Below, piece by piece: positions 33,901 to 45,518 of a DNA stretch of 64,000 bases. The number at the start of each line of letters is the position of its first letter. Within the stretch, counting starts at the first letter, position 1. The DNA is from Batkoa obscura (taxonomy: Eukaryota; Entomophthoromycota; Entomophthoromycetes; Entomophthorales; Batkoaceae): contig JASVEC010000009.1 in assembly GCA_030770535.1 (NCBI GenBank), forward strand, positions 434,001 to 498,000. Reading direction: 5' to 3'. The notes under the pieces are model-generated. The model saw only the letters and a list, made by a program, of their open reading frames with translations. It was not told the DNA's origin and made no database searches. A program made the translations under genes and the position numbers.

Positions 33901-36494
33901 GCCTTATTTCTCTTACGTATCTCCTCTTGTCGAATTATATATTCACGTGCCAATTGTTGTATCTTTTTAGTTAATTTTTTACGTTGATTATATTCTTCTT
34001 TTATTCTTCTACTATGAGTAAGTACACGTATCCTATTTTGTACTTTTCTACTTTCTTTCTTAATTAAGTTATACTGCTTTACTGCTAAAAGTGTACGTCC
34101 AAATGATTGTAATTGTAGGGCATTGCCTCGTTTCTTTGAATATGTATTAGCCTGATTTCGCATAAGAAGTTGACTTTGGATGATGATAGCTGATTTGTTT
34201 AATAGCTTAATTTGATTCAATTCTTTTTTGCAAAGCCAGCTACGAATACTGCATTGCAATTTTAATGCTGCTTGATTATGAAGGATACTAAGATAACGTA
34301 ACATTTTGATTGCTGAGTATCTTCTCCAAATAGATTGGATTTTAATAGCTGCTTTCTTTTTAATATGAAATTGAAATCGAGTGTTATGCATATTATATGT
34401 TTTTTGAATAATAGCTGATGAAATTGATTTTGTAGAAAATAACCTCTTTGCTATTATTCCTCTTCTTAAATCTTGTATAATCATAGCAGCTGCTCTAATG
34501 TTATAAAATTCATCAACTTCAGGATCATGGATTACTTTAGCTTTAAATCTTCTTAATGAATTTGTAATTATTATTGAAGCTTTGTTTTCTAATTCTTGTT
34601 GACGTAATAATTTATTAGCCTCAGATTGTAAATTACCATAATTAAGCCACCACTGTTGAATTTTTCTTACATTTAGTTCCAAATTAATTAGTGTATGAAT
34701 ACGATTTGCTAAATAAACCACATAAATAATCACTAATTTTTCATCGATAGCACCATAGCTTCTAAAGGAAAAAAAAGAAGGTACATCACCAAGTTGAATA
34801 ATAGCTGCTTTAAATAAATCAAAGTTGTGAATTACTGCTTCACGAATGGGATCTACTTTGCGCCTTTTTGGTGTCGAAAATATCAACCAATTTTTTTCAA
34901 GTACGCCTTCTTCAAGTTCTAAATAATCTTCTTTTGGTGGTGCTTTTATATGTGTTGGATCTAATACATTGGGAAAATAATAAGCAATTAAATAGCAAAT
35001 TGCTTGTCCGTCTTCAAAACTAGAAGTAAAATTCATAACTGGTAATTGATACAAGGCACAAATTGAAGAACACCAAGTCAATAAACCAGATAATAATGGA
35101 GAATTGAAGTAAACACCTTCTGTATTGAGATCAGGCATCGATTTTGAATAACATTTAAAATATTGCAATTTTAGTTGAGCTATTTGAGATTTTATAAATT
35201 CTTCGTCAATTAAATTGGGTATCTTCCATTTTAATAGTAACGTCCATAATAATCCAATTGTTTTTTCTCGATCTCCATTCACTATATCTACTGGTTTAGT
35301 TAATCCACCAATCAAATATTTTGTATTGACCCCATGATAATCTAAAAATTTAAATAATATTTTCATGTTATTTAATTCATCATCAAAGTTTTTAGCTGGA
35401 ATAATAATTCCCTAAATAAAATATATTAATATTGATCAAACAATAATTTAGTATATATTGAATATTAAATTACATTTGGCTTTCTGTCTAAAAATTTAGA
35501 AACAAATTGAGTTAATTTAATACCATCCCTTAAATCCATAGCTAATTCAGTAATATTATATTCATATTCATCCATCGATGTTTGATAAAATTTTAAATCT
35601 AAACCCAAATTTTCAGTTATATCACTTGTATCCTTTTTCATAAATACATCCGTTAATAATGTTAGCATTTGTTTACTTGATTTAACTTCTTTATTAATAA
35701 ATAAACGTTGATGATCTGGTATTAATTCCATTATCCTAGCTTTATCTAATAAATAAACTGTCATTAAACATTTTAATAAAAATTGCTTTGATATTTCTAA
35801 ACTGTCTTGTTCTTCTGAAATTCCATTAAATAAACCCTAAGTAAATTTAATATCGAATAAAATAAAGTTTTATTAATATAGATTAAATACCTCATTAGTT
35901 AAATTGTTCGTTGTATTTTTTTCCAATGAACCAAAAAACCCGATGTTTTGAAAACAAACTTCAATAGCTAAAGATAGCCAAAGTGGATCATAATAATTAA
36001 ATATTTTTAATATATCTCTTCTCAAGCCAAAATCAATAATTAGATTCAACTTGGGCTTGAAATAACTATCTGTATTAAAAATCTTCTCTTTTAACTTCTC
36101 AAATGTAAACTCTAATTCTTTTAATATCTTTTTTGATTTCTCGATGATCCTTATCTTTTCTAATTTGATTGTAATTCCCCCTGGACTATCGTGTTTGGCA
36201 TTGAAATTTTCAAATAAATTAAATTTACAAAGTTCATAATTTAACCAATAGCCTAAATTTTTGTTACGTTCATTATGCCAGTTGGACGATTGTGGCGCAT
36301 CAACTGAATACTCTTTTTTCTTTTGGTCCTTAACTTTAGTTTGTATTATATTATTTTTTTTGGTTAAAGGAGTATTAAATGATACTAAAAATTAGTTTTA
36401 ATAAATAAATTTACTTACTTTTTTCAGTAATAAATTTACCTTCCCCATTGAAATTCCTTTTAATAGTTTCCTTTCCATTGTTGATACTCGCCAT
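30903..36494 (-). CDS. ASPM: ASPM/asp homologue (CH and IQ repeats)
   Basis: Spindle-pole protein that binds calmodulin through IQ motifs and microtubule minus ends. Four exons (36494-36419, 36384-35891, 35836-35474, 35411-30903) give 1813 aa. The N-terminal W....K.LGYWLNYEL segment matches the conserved ASPM motif before the CH domains. CH1 spans about 270-400 (ELAMDLRDGIKLTQFVSKFL continuing into exon 4) and CH2 about 405-550 (LLSGLLTWCSSICALYQLPV, then EDGQAICYLIAYYFP). About twenty or more IQ-type motifs follow at roughly 570-1560 (IKIQSIWRRY, TQIQCLWKCF, VKIQCIWRKF, IKIQQIWRGY). The C-terminal armadillo-like region contains ALDILSASKNLTHII. The animal ASH domain was not found. Another exon may lie upstream at 36555-36617, so the start is uncertain. 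Confidence 0.9.
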
Positions 36495-36554
36495 GTTATC
36501 TTAATAAAAAAACAACAAATTTTTTTATGAATTATCCTTAACTAAAATTCTTAC

Positions 36555-36617
36555 TTTTTTTTTCAGTGACGCTAATTTGAGATCGAAAAGCCAATCATCT
36601 ATTGAGTCCCATAATTC
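36555..36617 (-). CDS. possible extra 5' exon of the ASPM homologue
   Basis: Minus-strand 63 nt encode ELWDSIDDWLFDLKLASLKK(K), bounded by an acceptor (TTATTAAG before GAATTATGG) and a donor (GTAAGAATT). It is very protein-like and lies directly upstream of the ASPM ATG. It would join in frame to ETIKRNFNGEG by skipping the ATG at 36494 (acceptor CAATGGAAAG). No first exon with an ATG was identified further upstream. Confidence 0.4.
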
Positions 36618-37268
36618 CTTAATAAGGTAATAAAAATTGATATTATAAAATTGATCTTTATATTAAACTTGGTAGGTAGCAAAATTTTATAATAAACAAG
36701 CTATTATCTACAAAAATTTGTTTGTTTTTAAAGTTTTTCTAACAAAATTTGAGTTAAAAGCTGAACCTTGTTTTAAATTTTATGACCATAATGGGTTTTC
36801 TTTCCCTACCTCTCATTTTTTAGGTGTTAATATTTCTGCAAACTCTATTTTTTTGAGTAAACTCAAGTTGCTAAAAGTGTAGAACTGTAACAGTATATAG
36901 TTACTAATAAGACATTTTTGTTTTTCGATAATAGTCTTTTGCCCATGCAATTAATAACTCCTTTGTTTTTTATTAAAAAAGTAAAAAATTTGCAGGGATG
37001 TCTAATAAAATTATTACTAGCGTTTTGGCCTAGTTTGTAGTTTAGTAAAATTTAATAGTTGGGTTAATATTTTATTTTTAAAGGGGATAAACTCATAAAG
37101 TCAATAAAATGTGATGATAAATTCCAAAAGCATGAGTTATTTGACCAATGTCAGTTAAATTAATGTAGTATTTTAATCAAGTGTTTGATTATGCGATTTC
37201 AATTAAATATGAAAATAATAAATTACGACCATTAGTTTCTTTTTTCATTATTTCAATAATGTTTTAAA
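36618..37268. other. spacer between ASPM and plus-strand F-box array
   Basis: AT-rich; no gene recognised. Minus-strand fragments such as EFAEILTPKK (around 36850) could be remains of further 5' ASPM coding sequence but are interrupted by stops. Confidence 0.4.
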
Positions 37269-38629
37269 ATGGTTTTGAAATTTGATCAATTAACAGACAT
37301 ATTATTAGAAGAAATCTTCAAATTATTACATTCAGAAGAAGTAATCAATTTACGTTTCTTAAGCAAAGAATTATATAATATCGCTTGTAGAGTAGCTAAA
37401 TATAATCAATATACTCATTATATAATCAAAATAAGATTGCTAGATATTGGAACCATCAAAATAAATTTATAAAGGAGAATGGGGAATTGGTGAAGCATAC
37501 AAATATAGAAAATAGTACTGTATATTATTAAATCATTGGCCAAATGTAAAATCTGTATTTTACTTTCACATTGATGAGTACCATGATAGTGAAGATGATG
37601 ATAACGATGATATTAATAACAGGGATAGTAATTAAGAAGTCGAGATAAATTTAAGATTGTCATCTTTAAATAAATTAATTGCAGTTACTAATAACGATAA
37701 TCAAACATTAAACTTATTTAAGGGATATTTAAATCAGCTCGAAATGTTCGAATATCATGGAGAAATGATATCAATTAACGATACCATTAATTGTTTAAAC
37801 CCGTAAAAGTTAGAGTCACTTAGATTAAATGTAAGTTCTGACTTATCATTGTATGGATTGGACATAATTAAAACAAAGTTTAAGAAGTTAAAATTATTAA
37901 GTTTAGTTTCTGATTGCTTTGAGTATAGGTCTACTTTTGAAGTTGATCCAGATGTAAACTTTAATTCGGATTTAGAGTTAGAAATTACAAGCGTTAGTTA
38001 TAATTTAATATAAATTATTTTGGGGACTTGAAGCAAATAAAAAGTATCAAATTAGCAAGTGGTATTGATTCTGAAACAAACGAAAATAATCATGATAACA
38101 TAAAATTAATTGAAAATAGCAACCTTATAACTTTAGGTTGTTTAGATCCATGTTGCATGTTCAGTTTTGATTTTTTAAATTAGTGACTTTAAAAAGGAAT
38201 TTATACAGTATGTTTATCCAGGAAGGTATTAGATTCCATCTGCTTATTTGCAAATATTGAAATGATCCATTTTGCCAACCTACAATTTTATGAATCAGTT
38301 GATGATTTTGAGCTTATCCATAGTATTTTTCATGTATAATATAAGTCCATTAAATGTAAAGCTATAAAAAAACTTCAATTTCATAATTTTTGAACAATAA
38401 TTCAAACTTTCGTTTACTTATATCCCTTTTTCTAAACCTTGAAATAATCAAAGTCAAGGATTTTATACCAGACCAAAATGTAAGATTCAACTATAGGCTT
38501 ACTACTCCTTTATCACTTATGGCACCTTATACGCATGATCATGAGACCGTGTTTGATATTTTACTGGGGTATATTCCATTATTAAACTGGGTAAAATCGG
38601 CCCCCTTGTCTATCTCCCGATTTTCATAA
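37269..38629 (+). pseudogene. F-box/LRR pseudogene D
   Basis: ATG at 37269 opens MVLKFDQLTDILLEEIFKLL with SEEVINLRFLSKELYNIA. The frame is lost within the linker (ARYW-HQNKFIKENGELVKH in another frame, Trp codon still TGG). LRR segments are then visible in changing frames, ending in NLEIIKVKDFIPDQNVRFNY and LLGYIPLLNWVK near 38600. Several frame changes and stops. First of the plus-strand array. Confidence 0.8.
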
Positions 38630-38908
38630 TTTATATAGTAATATATGTTAAATATGTATCTTAGAAGCCAATAAGTTAAATAAAGGAATGAAACACTGAT
38701 GATAAGAAAAGTTCATTTGTTTTTATTATTAATAACACACAATTTCTAGTAATAATCATGACTGTTTTGAAAACATAGTTTTCGGATTTATTCTTTGATG
38801 TTATTCTAATTACGCAGTAGTGTTCTGGTTAACATCAATTTTATTCGGCTTTAAATTGAATTAAAAACCGAACTTTAGTTCTTTTTTAATTTATATTTAA
38901 TTTCACAA

Positions 38909-40357
38909 ATGACATTGAAATTCGAGCAATTGACTGATTTACTACTAGAAGATATATTTAAGTTGTTACACCCACAAGAAGTGATTGAGCTGTGCTTCTT
39001 AAGCAAAGATTTATTTATTATAGTAAATAGAGTAATCAGGTATAACTCAACTTACTCATTATATAATCAAAGAGATTGTAGTAAATATTGGAGCTATCAA
39101 GAGAAATTCATTATGGAGAATGGAGAACTGATGAAGCATATAAACATAAAAAGTGAAAATATTAAATATTTGAATTATTGTTCGAATATAAAGTCTATAC
39201 ACTATTTAGATAGACCTGATTACAATAACGAGGGTGACAGAGATAACAGTGATAGCGGTGCTATTAGCTGTAATGATAATATTGGTAGTAGTAACAATGA
39301 TAACAACAATACTACTAATCATATATATAACAATAATGATGATATTAACGACCATAACAGTAAATATAATGGTACTCTTAAATTAAATGTTAAAATGCCA
39401 AAATTAAAAAAAATAAGTATAGATACTAAAAAAAATGGAAAGCCATTAGATTTATTTGACGAATATTTAAGTCAACTTGAAATATTTGAATATATTGGAT
39501 TTATCAGATCAATTGAAACAATTATTAAACGTTTGAATCCAAATAAATTAAAGTCGCTTATACTGGACATAAAGGGTATCTTAATACTCGATGGACTAGA
39601 TATAATCAAAGCAGAGTTTAATAAATTAACAGCATTAAAATTGCATGTTTTTGGCTCTATTAGTCCCCTATATGATACTAATCATATGCCTAAATTTAAC
39701 TCCAATTTAGAGTTAGAAATTGTTAATAATATGTTTCGTTTCAGTATTGACTATTTTCGAGATTTAAAACAGTTAAAGAGCGTAAAATTAGTTGATTATT
39801 CTACTTTTAACTTAAATATAGTCGATAACTATTGCGATTGTTTGAAATCATTCAAGAATAGCAATGTCATTGCTTTAGGCTGCTTTAATCCAGAAAAAGC
39901 AATCAATTATAGTTTTTTGAAATTATCAACATTGAAAGAAGTTTACTTTAAATACATATCAAAAGGGTTATTAAGTTCAATTTCTTTACTACCAAATATT
40001 CAAACCATTCACTTTTCTAATTTACATATTTATAGTGGAATATTTGACTATGCCGCATTTAGTAAGGATAGCTTTTATAAAAACGGTTATGATTTAATCA
40101 AGTGTAAATTTATAAAGCAGATTCATATCCGTGACTATTACGTTACAATTGAAGAATTCCTTTATCTTATATCTCTATTCCCAAACCTTGAAATAGTTAA
40201 AGGCACAAATTTTTTGTTAGAGCAAATTGAAGCGTTAGATTATAAGTATATCAAATTTACTCCTTTATTGCTTATTAAACCTTTTGATACTTATGATAAA
40301 GATGTCATTGATGAATTATCAAAATACATTCCATTGCTGCTTTGGATTAAATTATAA
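38909..40357 (+). CDS. F-box/LRR protein (only intact copy)
   Basis: 482 aa, single exon, the reference member of this window's family. The F-box is at residues 3-45 (FEQLTDLLLEDIFKLLHPQE, VIELCFLSKDLFIIVNRVI) and would dock Skp1 of an SCF ubiquitin ligase. Then come KYWSYQEKFIMENGELMKHI, an Asp/Asn-rich low-complexity loop (about 105-155), and irregular leucine-rich segments (YLSQLEIFEYIG, NSNLELEIVNNM, LSTLKEVYFKYIS, LLPNIQTIHFSNL, LFPNLEIVKGTNF), ending LLLWIKL. Substrate unknown. The family is expanded and fast-evolving; this copy keeps the linker Trp that several copies have lost to stops. No intron, no TM. Confidence 0.85.
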   Translation: MTLKFEQLTDLLLEDIFKLLHPQEVIELCFLSKDLFIIVNRVIRYNSTYSLYNQRDCSKYWSYQEKFIMENGELMKHINIKSENIKYLNYCSNIKSIHYLDRPDYNNEGDRDNSDSGAISCNDNIGSSNNDNNNTTNHIYNNNDDINDHNSKYNGTLKLNVKMPKLKKISIDTKKNGKPLDLFDEYLSQLEIFEYIGFIRSIETIIKRLNPNKLKSLILDIKGILILDGLDIIKAEFNKLTALKLHVFGSISPLYDTNHMPKFNSNLELEIVNNMFRFSIDYFRDLKQLKSVKLVDYSTFNLNIVDNYCDCLKSFKNSNVIALGCFNPEKAINYSFLKLSTLKEVYFKYISKGLLSSISLLPNIQTIHFSNLHIYSGIFDYAAFSKDSFYKNGYDLIKCKFIKQIHIRDYYVTIEEFLYLISLFPNLEIVKGTNFLLEQIEALDYKYIKFTPLLLIKPFDTYDKDVIDELSKYIPLLLWIKL

Positions 40358-41141
40358 TAAATTAATTATCCTTAATTGTATTTTAGTATTTTTATTTATT
40401 ATCAGATTACATTACTTGCTAATTGACAGTTTTTATATATATGAAAATTGTATCATGGTTGAACGTACAATCCTAATAATTTACATTATAGCTTAAGTTA
40501 ATGCTTAATAACAGTTGAATATTTTCATTATGATTGACCCTTAGATATCATATTTCATCATCTCTAGTAATGCCTATACATTTTAATCTATGCATTGAAT
40601 GACTAATCTTAGTACAGATTATTTAGTATCCTTTGTATAGGAACAATACAATGTATTCCTCAAAAAGGCATTTTTCTGAATATCTTCACACTGTTTGATC
40701 AGTGTTGATCAAGAACAGTAGGGTCTCCATTTTAACTACTAATTTTTGCAAAAATTATCTCCTTCTATAGTTAAAAAAGGTACAATTGAAAAGCTTAAAA
40801 ATAACTAGTATATGGTAAACGTTAGGGTTAGAGTAAGGTTTTATTTTGAATAAGTTAAAACAGGATAATCAACTTCTGTCCACTTTTAAACTACTTATTA
40901 TTTAAAAATTAGTTCTTTATCAAAACGAAGATAAAGTAGCAAAAGGGACCCTACTGTTCTTAACTGCCAACTACCACTTGAGTCAAATATCACAAATTTA
41001 AAACATTAGTTTAATCCATTTAACTAATAATATTATACTTATTTAGTACTATTCTATATTAAGCTTTACTTATATAAATTCAATAAAAAGCTAAAAAGAA
41101 ACAAAATTAATTTAACTCATCTTTTTGACTTGTTTTTTCAA
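40358..41141. other. duplicated 3' flank and TIR element
   Basis: 40485-40700 is homologous to 45640-45880 (shared GCATTGAATGACTAATCTTA-like and CCTTTGTATAG blocks), so the duplication unit included DNA 3' of the gene. The TIR element at 40711-40961 follows. Confidence 0.6.
40711..40961. mobile_element. 251-bp element with terminal inverted repeats
   Basis: AAGAACAGTAGGGTC at 40711-40725 is the exact reverse complement of GACCCTACTGTTCTT at 40947-40961; similarity weakens inward (TCCATTTT versus CCTTTTGC). The 251-bp interior has no ORF. TIRs beginning near CAGTAGGGTC are typical of Tc1/mariner-pogo type non-autonomous elements, though a flanking TA duplication is not clear. It lies in the 3' flank of the intact F-box gene. 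Confidence 0.7.
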
Positions 41142-42522
41142 ATGGTAGTAGAATTCGAAAAAATAACCGATATATTATTAGAAGAGATTTTTAAGCTGTC
41201 ATATCCGAAAGAAGTGATTGATTTATGTTTCTTAAGTAAAGAGCTACTCAATATAGTAATTAGAATAGCCAAAGGTAATTCAAGTTATTCAATATACAGC
41301 CAAAATGGAAATAACAAATATCGAATGTATCAGGAAAAATTTATTAAGGAGAATGGAGAGTCAATGAATCATTTCAACTTAAACAACAGCAGTGCCAAGT
41401 ATTTAAATAGTTGGCCAAATGATCTTTTTTACAACCCTTCTGTTTTTGACAGTGATTTTCAATTTGATAGTGATAGTGATATTTATATTGATAGTGGTAA
41501 TAGTAATTAAAATAACAATTACAATAGTAGAAATAGTGATGATAGTATAAATATTGAGGATTTCAAAGTAAAAATTGAAGCGTCGGATTTAACACAGTTA
41601 AATATTAATAATGCTTATTCTAAACGATCTATAGGTTTAGTTGATGTATGTATAAATCAGATTAAGGAATTTAAGTACTATGGAAATAGAGAGTCATTTA
41701 ATTATATTATGAAACTTTGAATTCAAAAAAAAAGGTCGCTTGTAATATGTATAGAAAAAAAAACTCAGCATTGATGGATTAGACACACTCAAGGCTGAGT
41801 TTACTAATTTTAAGGTATTGAAATTAGCTGATAATAGACTTTCTTATGAGTATGAAGATAGTGATTTGGATGTAAAGTTAATTCTGGTTTAGATTTAAAA
41901 GCTGCTAATAATGGTATTCCTTTTTAATACATTATTTTTGGGGACTTAAGAGAATTAAAGAGTGTAGTTATCAGTCATCAAAGACGATGAATCAAATTTC
42001 AGTAGCTTTAAAACGGTTGGGAATAGCAATATTACCAAATTGTGTTATTTTAGTCCAGAGTATGAAATTAGTTGTGATTTTTGAAATTACCAACTCTAAA
42101 AGAAATTTGCTTTGCTTATGTAACAAAAAGAGTATCAACTGTAATAGTTTCGCTACCAAATATTGAAACTGTTCATTTTGGTGAATTGCATTCTGATCGT
42201 AGATTACTTGGCAATGTCGCGTTTTGTATATATAAGTTTTATAATAAGAAATACAATTCAATCGAGTGTAAACTTTGAAACAAATTCAAATTTACTTAAA
42301 CCAAATCTTAATTGAAGAATTCGTTCACCTTGTATCGCTTTTCCCAAACCTTGAGAAAATCAAACTTTTAGAAATTACGTTAGATCCAGAAATAGAATGG
42401 GGAAGTATCGCTATACCAGAACTACCCCTTTATTACTTCTTGCATATTATACAGATGATTACGGGGATGTTTATGATAAGTTAACAGATTTTATTTCAAC
42501 TTTAAACTGGATGTTATTATAG
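41142..42522 (+). pseudogene. F-box/LRR pseudogene E
   Basis: ATG 41142 opens MVVEFEKITDILLEEIFKLS with PKEVIDLCFLSKELLNIV; the first 123 residues are open, then stops and frame changes follow. Later family segments are recognisable (LPTLKEICFAYVTKR, LPNIETVHFGEL, LFPNLEKIKLLEI) ending near STLNWMLL. The linker has NKYRMYQEKF, with Arg in place of Trp. Confidence 0.8.
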
Positions 42523-44132
42523 TAGACTAATTATTGAATGCTATATTACTTTTACATTTCATCTATTAGTTATTCATATTATTAATTAAATAATCCATTT
42601 ATCACCTTGTATGGTCTCTTGTTAAATTTTTTTAAAAAGACAAAGAGCTTAAATAACTATTTCATATATAAAATAATATTATATTTTATACCCATAAATT
42701 TGATTCACATTTATTTGTAATATAAAGTTTGTTAATAATTTAGTAGCTTTATATATAAATGACCCAAAAGTAACAAATTTATAATTTTTGACAAAGCACT
42801 TGTTATTTAAATCATATACTAAAAGGTTACTTTGCGTATATGCTACTAATATCTACTTATATAAGTATTAAGCAACTGATTTACAAAAACTTCAACCCTT
42901 TTGTGTTTCACTTTGTTTATTAGATTAATAAATGATTTGATATTTTTGATTGTATATCTACTATACGTTTGCTTTATGTTTAATGTTAAAATAATAATAA
43001 TTTAGATTTGATACATGTCAATACATGTCTAAGGGCCTAAAAAGCATCAACTTTATGCTAAAAATAAAAGTGTTGAAATTTTCACACTTTAATTAGGTTA
43101 GCAATTATTCATTTACCTTTAAAATTTATTGTTTAAGAAAATTATACCAATTCAATAGTTTTAATTTAATACATCAAAATGACTGATATAAAATTTAGTA
43201 TATAAGTAAAAATTACTTAAAAATCAAAAACACATTTATATATATATTAAAAACTATAGCTAACTGAAAAATAATTTAATGTTATTATCTTATTTATCAA
43301 CAATGCCTTGATCAATTTTAAACAGTTTGAGCTATTTTGCTTATAATAATCCAATCAGCCACTACATTATAAGTCAAAGTTATTGACTATAAGTATCAGA
43401 GTACTTAACAACTTCGGGGAATATATAAAAAGGTACATAAATTAACATAATAGCTTATGTACTTTTTCTGTTATTACCTATTCGATAGCATAATAAAACA
43501 ATTCAGTTCCACCAAATCGATTGTCTAAACGCTATTCTAATAGACATATATTTAGCTTTTATATCAGTACTATATAAATTTTGTTATCTTGTTAATATAA
43601 AAGTTAATTTTCAATACTCAAACTATTTTTCATGATGATTACTAAATTCACAAAAATTTATTTTAAAGAAAAATCGTGAATAGAGAAAAAAAGGACATGA
43701 ATAAAATCAAAAAGTGCTCAATACATAGAGTAATAGCTATATTTAGTTTTATAGTTGTTTAATTTAATATGTAGTAAAAACCAAAGTAAACTTAATTTAA
43801 CGTAGTAACTTAGTTATTTTATGTAGTCAAATATTAAGTTTCTTGAAATAACAGTATTAAACTGACTGAAATAATGATCACTATTGCTCAATAAAAATCC
43901 AGTTAATTATATTTAATGTTATTAATAGATGATTTTTTTGTTTTTATAAACTGACTTAATTTAGTAAATCAAATTGTTCAATTTTAAAAGGTAAATTTGA
44001 ATTTACTCAACCAATAATATCTAACTTCGTAACAAAAGTTTATATCATATTTTTATATACAATCAAACTTGAACTAAAAGAGTCAAGGGGTATTAACAGT
44101 CCTTTCTCTTTTTTGACTTTATTTTTTTCAAG
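42523..44132. other. gene-free AT-rich stretch
   Basis: About 1.6 kb between F-box copies E and F; no ORF, RNA gene or repeat of the families in this window was recognised. Confidence 0.4.
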
Positions 44133-45518
44133 ACGGTAAGGTTTGATCAATTATCTGACTTATTATTGGAAGGGATTTTTAAATCAGTGCATACAGAAGA
44201 ACTGATTGATTTGTGTTTTTTGAATAAAAATTTATTCAGTATTGGAAGCAAGGTAGTAAAGTATAATCCAACGTATTCATTATATTATCAGACCAAATTT
44301 AATAAATATGAAAGCCAACAAGAAAGATACAACACATACAAGGATTATCAAGAAAGATCTAATAAATACAAGAAGTATCAAGAAAAATTTATCAAAGAAA
44401 ATGGAGAATTAATGAAACATATAAATTTGGAAAGTGAGAACCTTAGTTTTATAAACTATTGTCCAAATATAAGATCAATTTGTTTTTTAAACACTTGTAA
44501 TTATTTTGATGAAATTAATAGCGGTGATGACAATAATTCCAATAGCATTGAATTAACAATTGAATTCCCAGAACTCACAAGATTATCTATTGATTATTTA
44601 ACAGGCTTTGAATCCTTAAACCCATTTTTCAACTACTCCAATCAATTTGAATCATTTAAATATAACGGATACGTTGCAATAATTACTGATATTGTTAAAA
44701 ACTTGAACCCAGATAAATCAAAATCACTGACAATAGATTTGGATCGGGGTATATGTTTTAGTGGATTAGATGTGATAAAAACAAAGTCTAGTAGATTAAA
44801 AGTATTAAGATTAGGTGTCAATGGGCTTATTGATGATCCTTGTGAAGTAAATATCAATATAAATTCCAATTTCGGTTTAGATTTATAAATTAAGCTCAAT
44901 TATACCTTTGATTTTTATATTAATTATTTCAGAGACTTAAAACAATTTAAAAGCATAAAGTTAGCAGGGTGTATTTACTGTAGTAGAATTTTTAATAAAG
45001 GTGGTATAGGATTGATCAAGAATAGCAATGTTGTTACTTTAGATTATTTTGATCTAAAATGCCCATTTGATTATGATTTTTTGAGATTATCAACTTTAAA
45101 AGAAATCTACATTGGTTATGTATCAGAAAGATTACTAAACACAATTTCATCATTATCAAATATACAAAAGATTCAATTTAATGAATTCTTTCATAATAAA
45201 AAATTATTTGACAATTTTGAGTTTACTATGGATAGATTTTATAAAAAGTATAATCTAATTAAGTGTAAATTCATAAAACAAATCGAGCTTCACTTAAATC
45301 ATATCATAATCGAAGAATTTATTTACCTTGTATCGCTTTTCCCAAACCTTGAGAAAATTAAAGTCAAAAATTTTAAATTATATGAAAATATAAAATTTGA
45401 TTATAATCATACTAGCGCTTTCCCTTTGTTGCTTACTACTCCTTATACTTCTGATCATGAGGCAGTTTATAATATTTTATTACGTTATATTTCGTTGTTA
45501 CTTTGGGTTAGATTATAA
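44133..45518 (+). pseudogene. F-box/LRR gene copy F, start lost and one stop
   Basis: Collinear with the intact copy over its whole length. The codon at the family start is ACG (44133-44135) in place of ATG, before VRFDQLSDLLLEGIFKSVHT. The linker is duplicated (KYESQQERYNTYK, DYQERSNKYK and KYQEKFIKENGELMKH). The frame stays open to a TAA ending at 44888, where paralogues have Glu, and then continues in the same frame to the normal end (LLLWVRL, 45518). One of the youngest broken copies. Confidence 0.8.
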
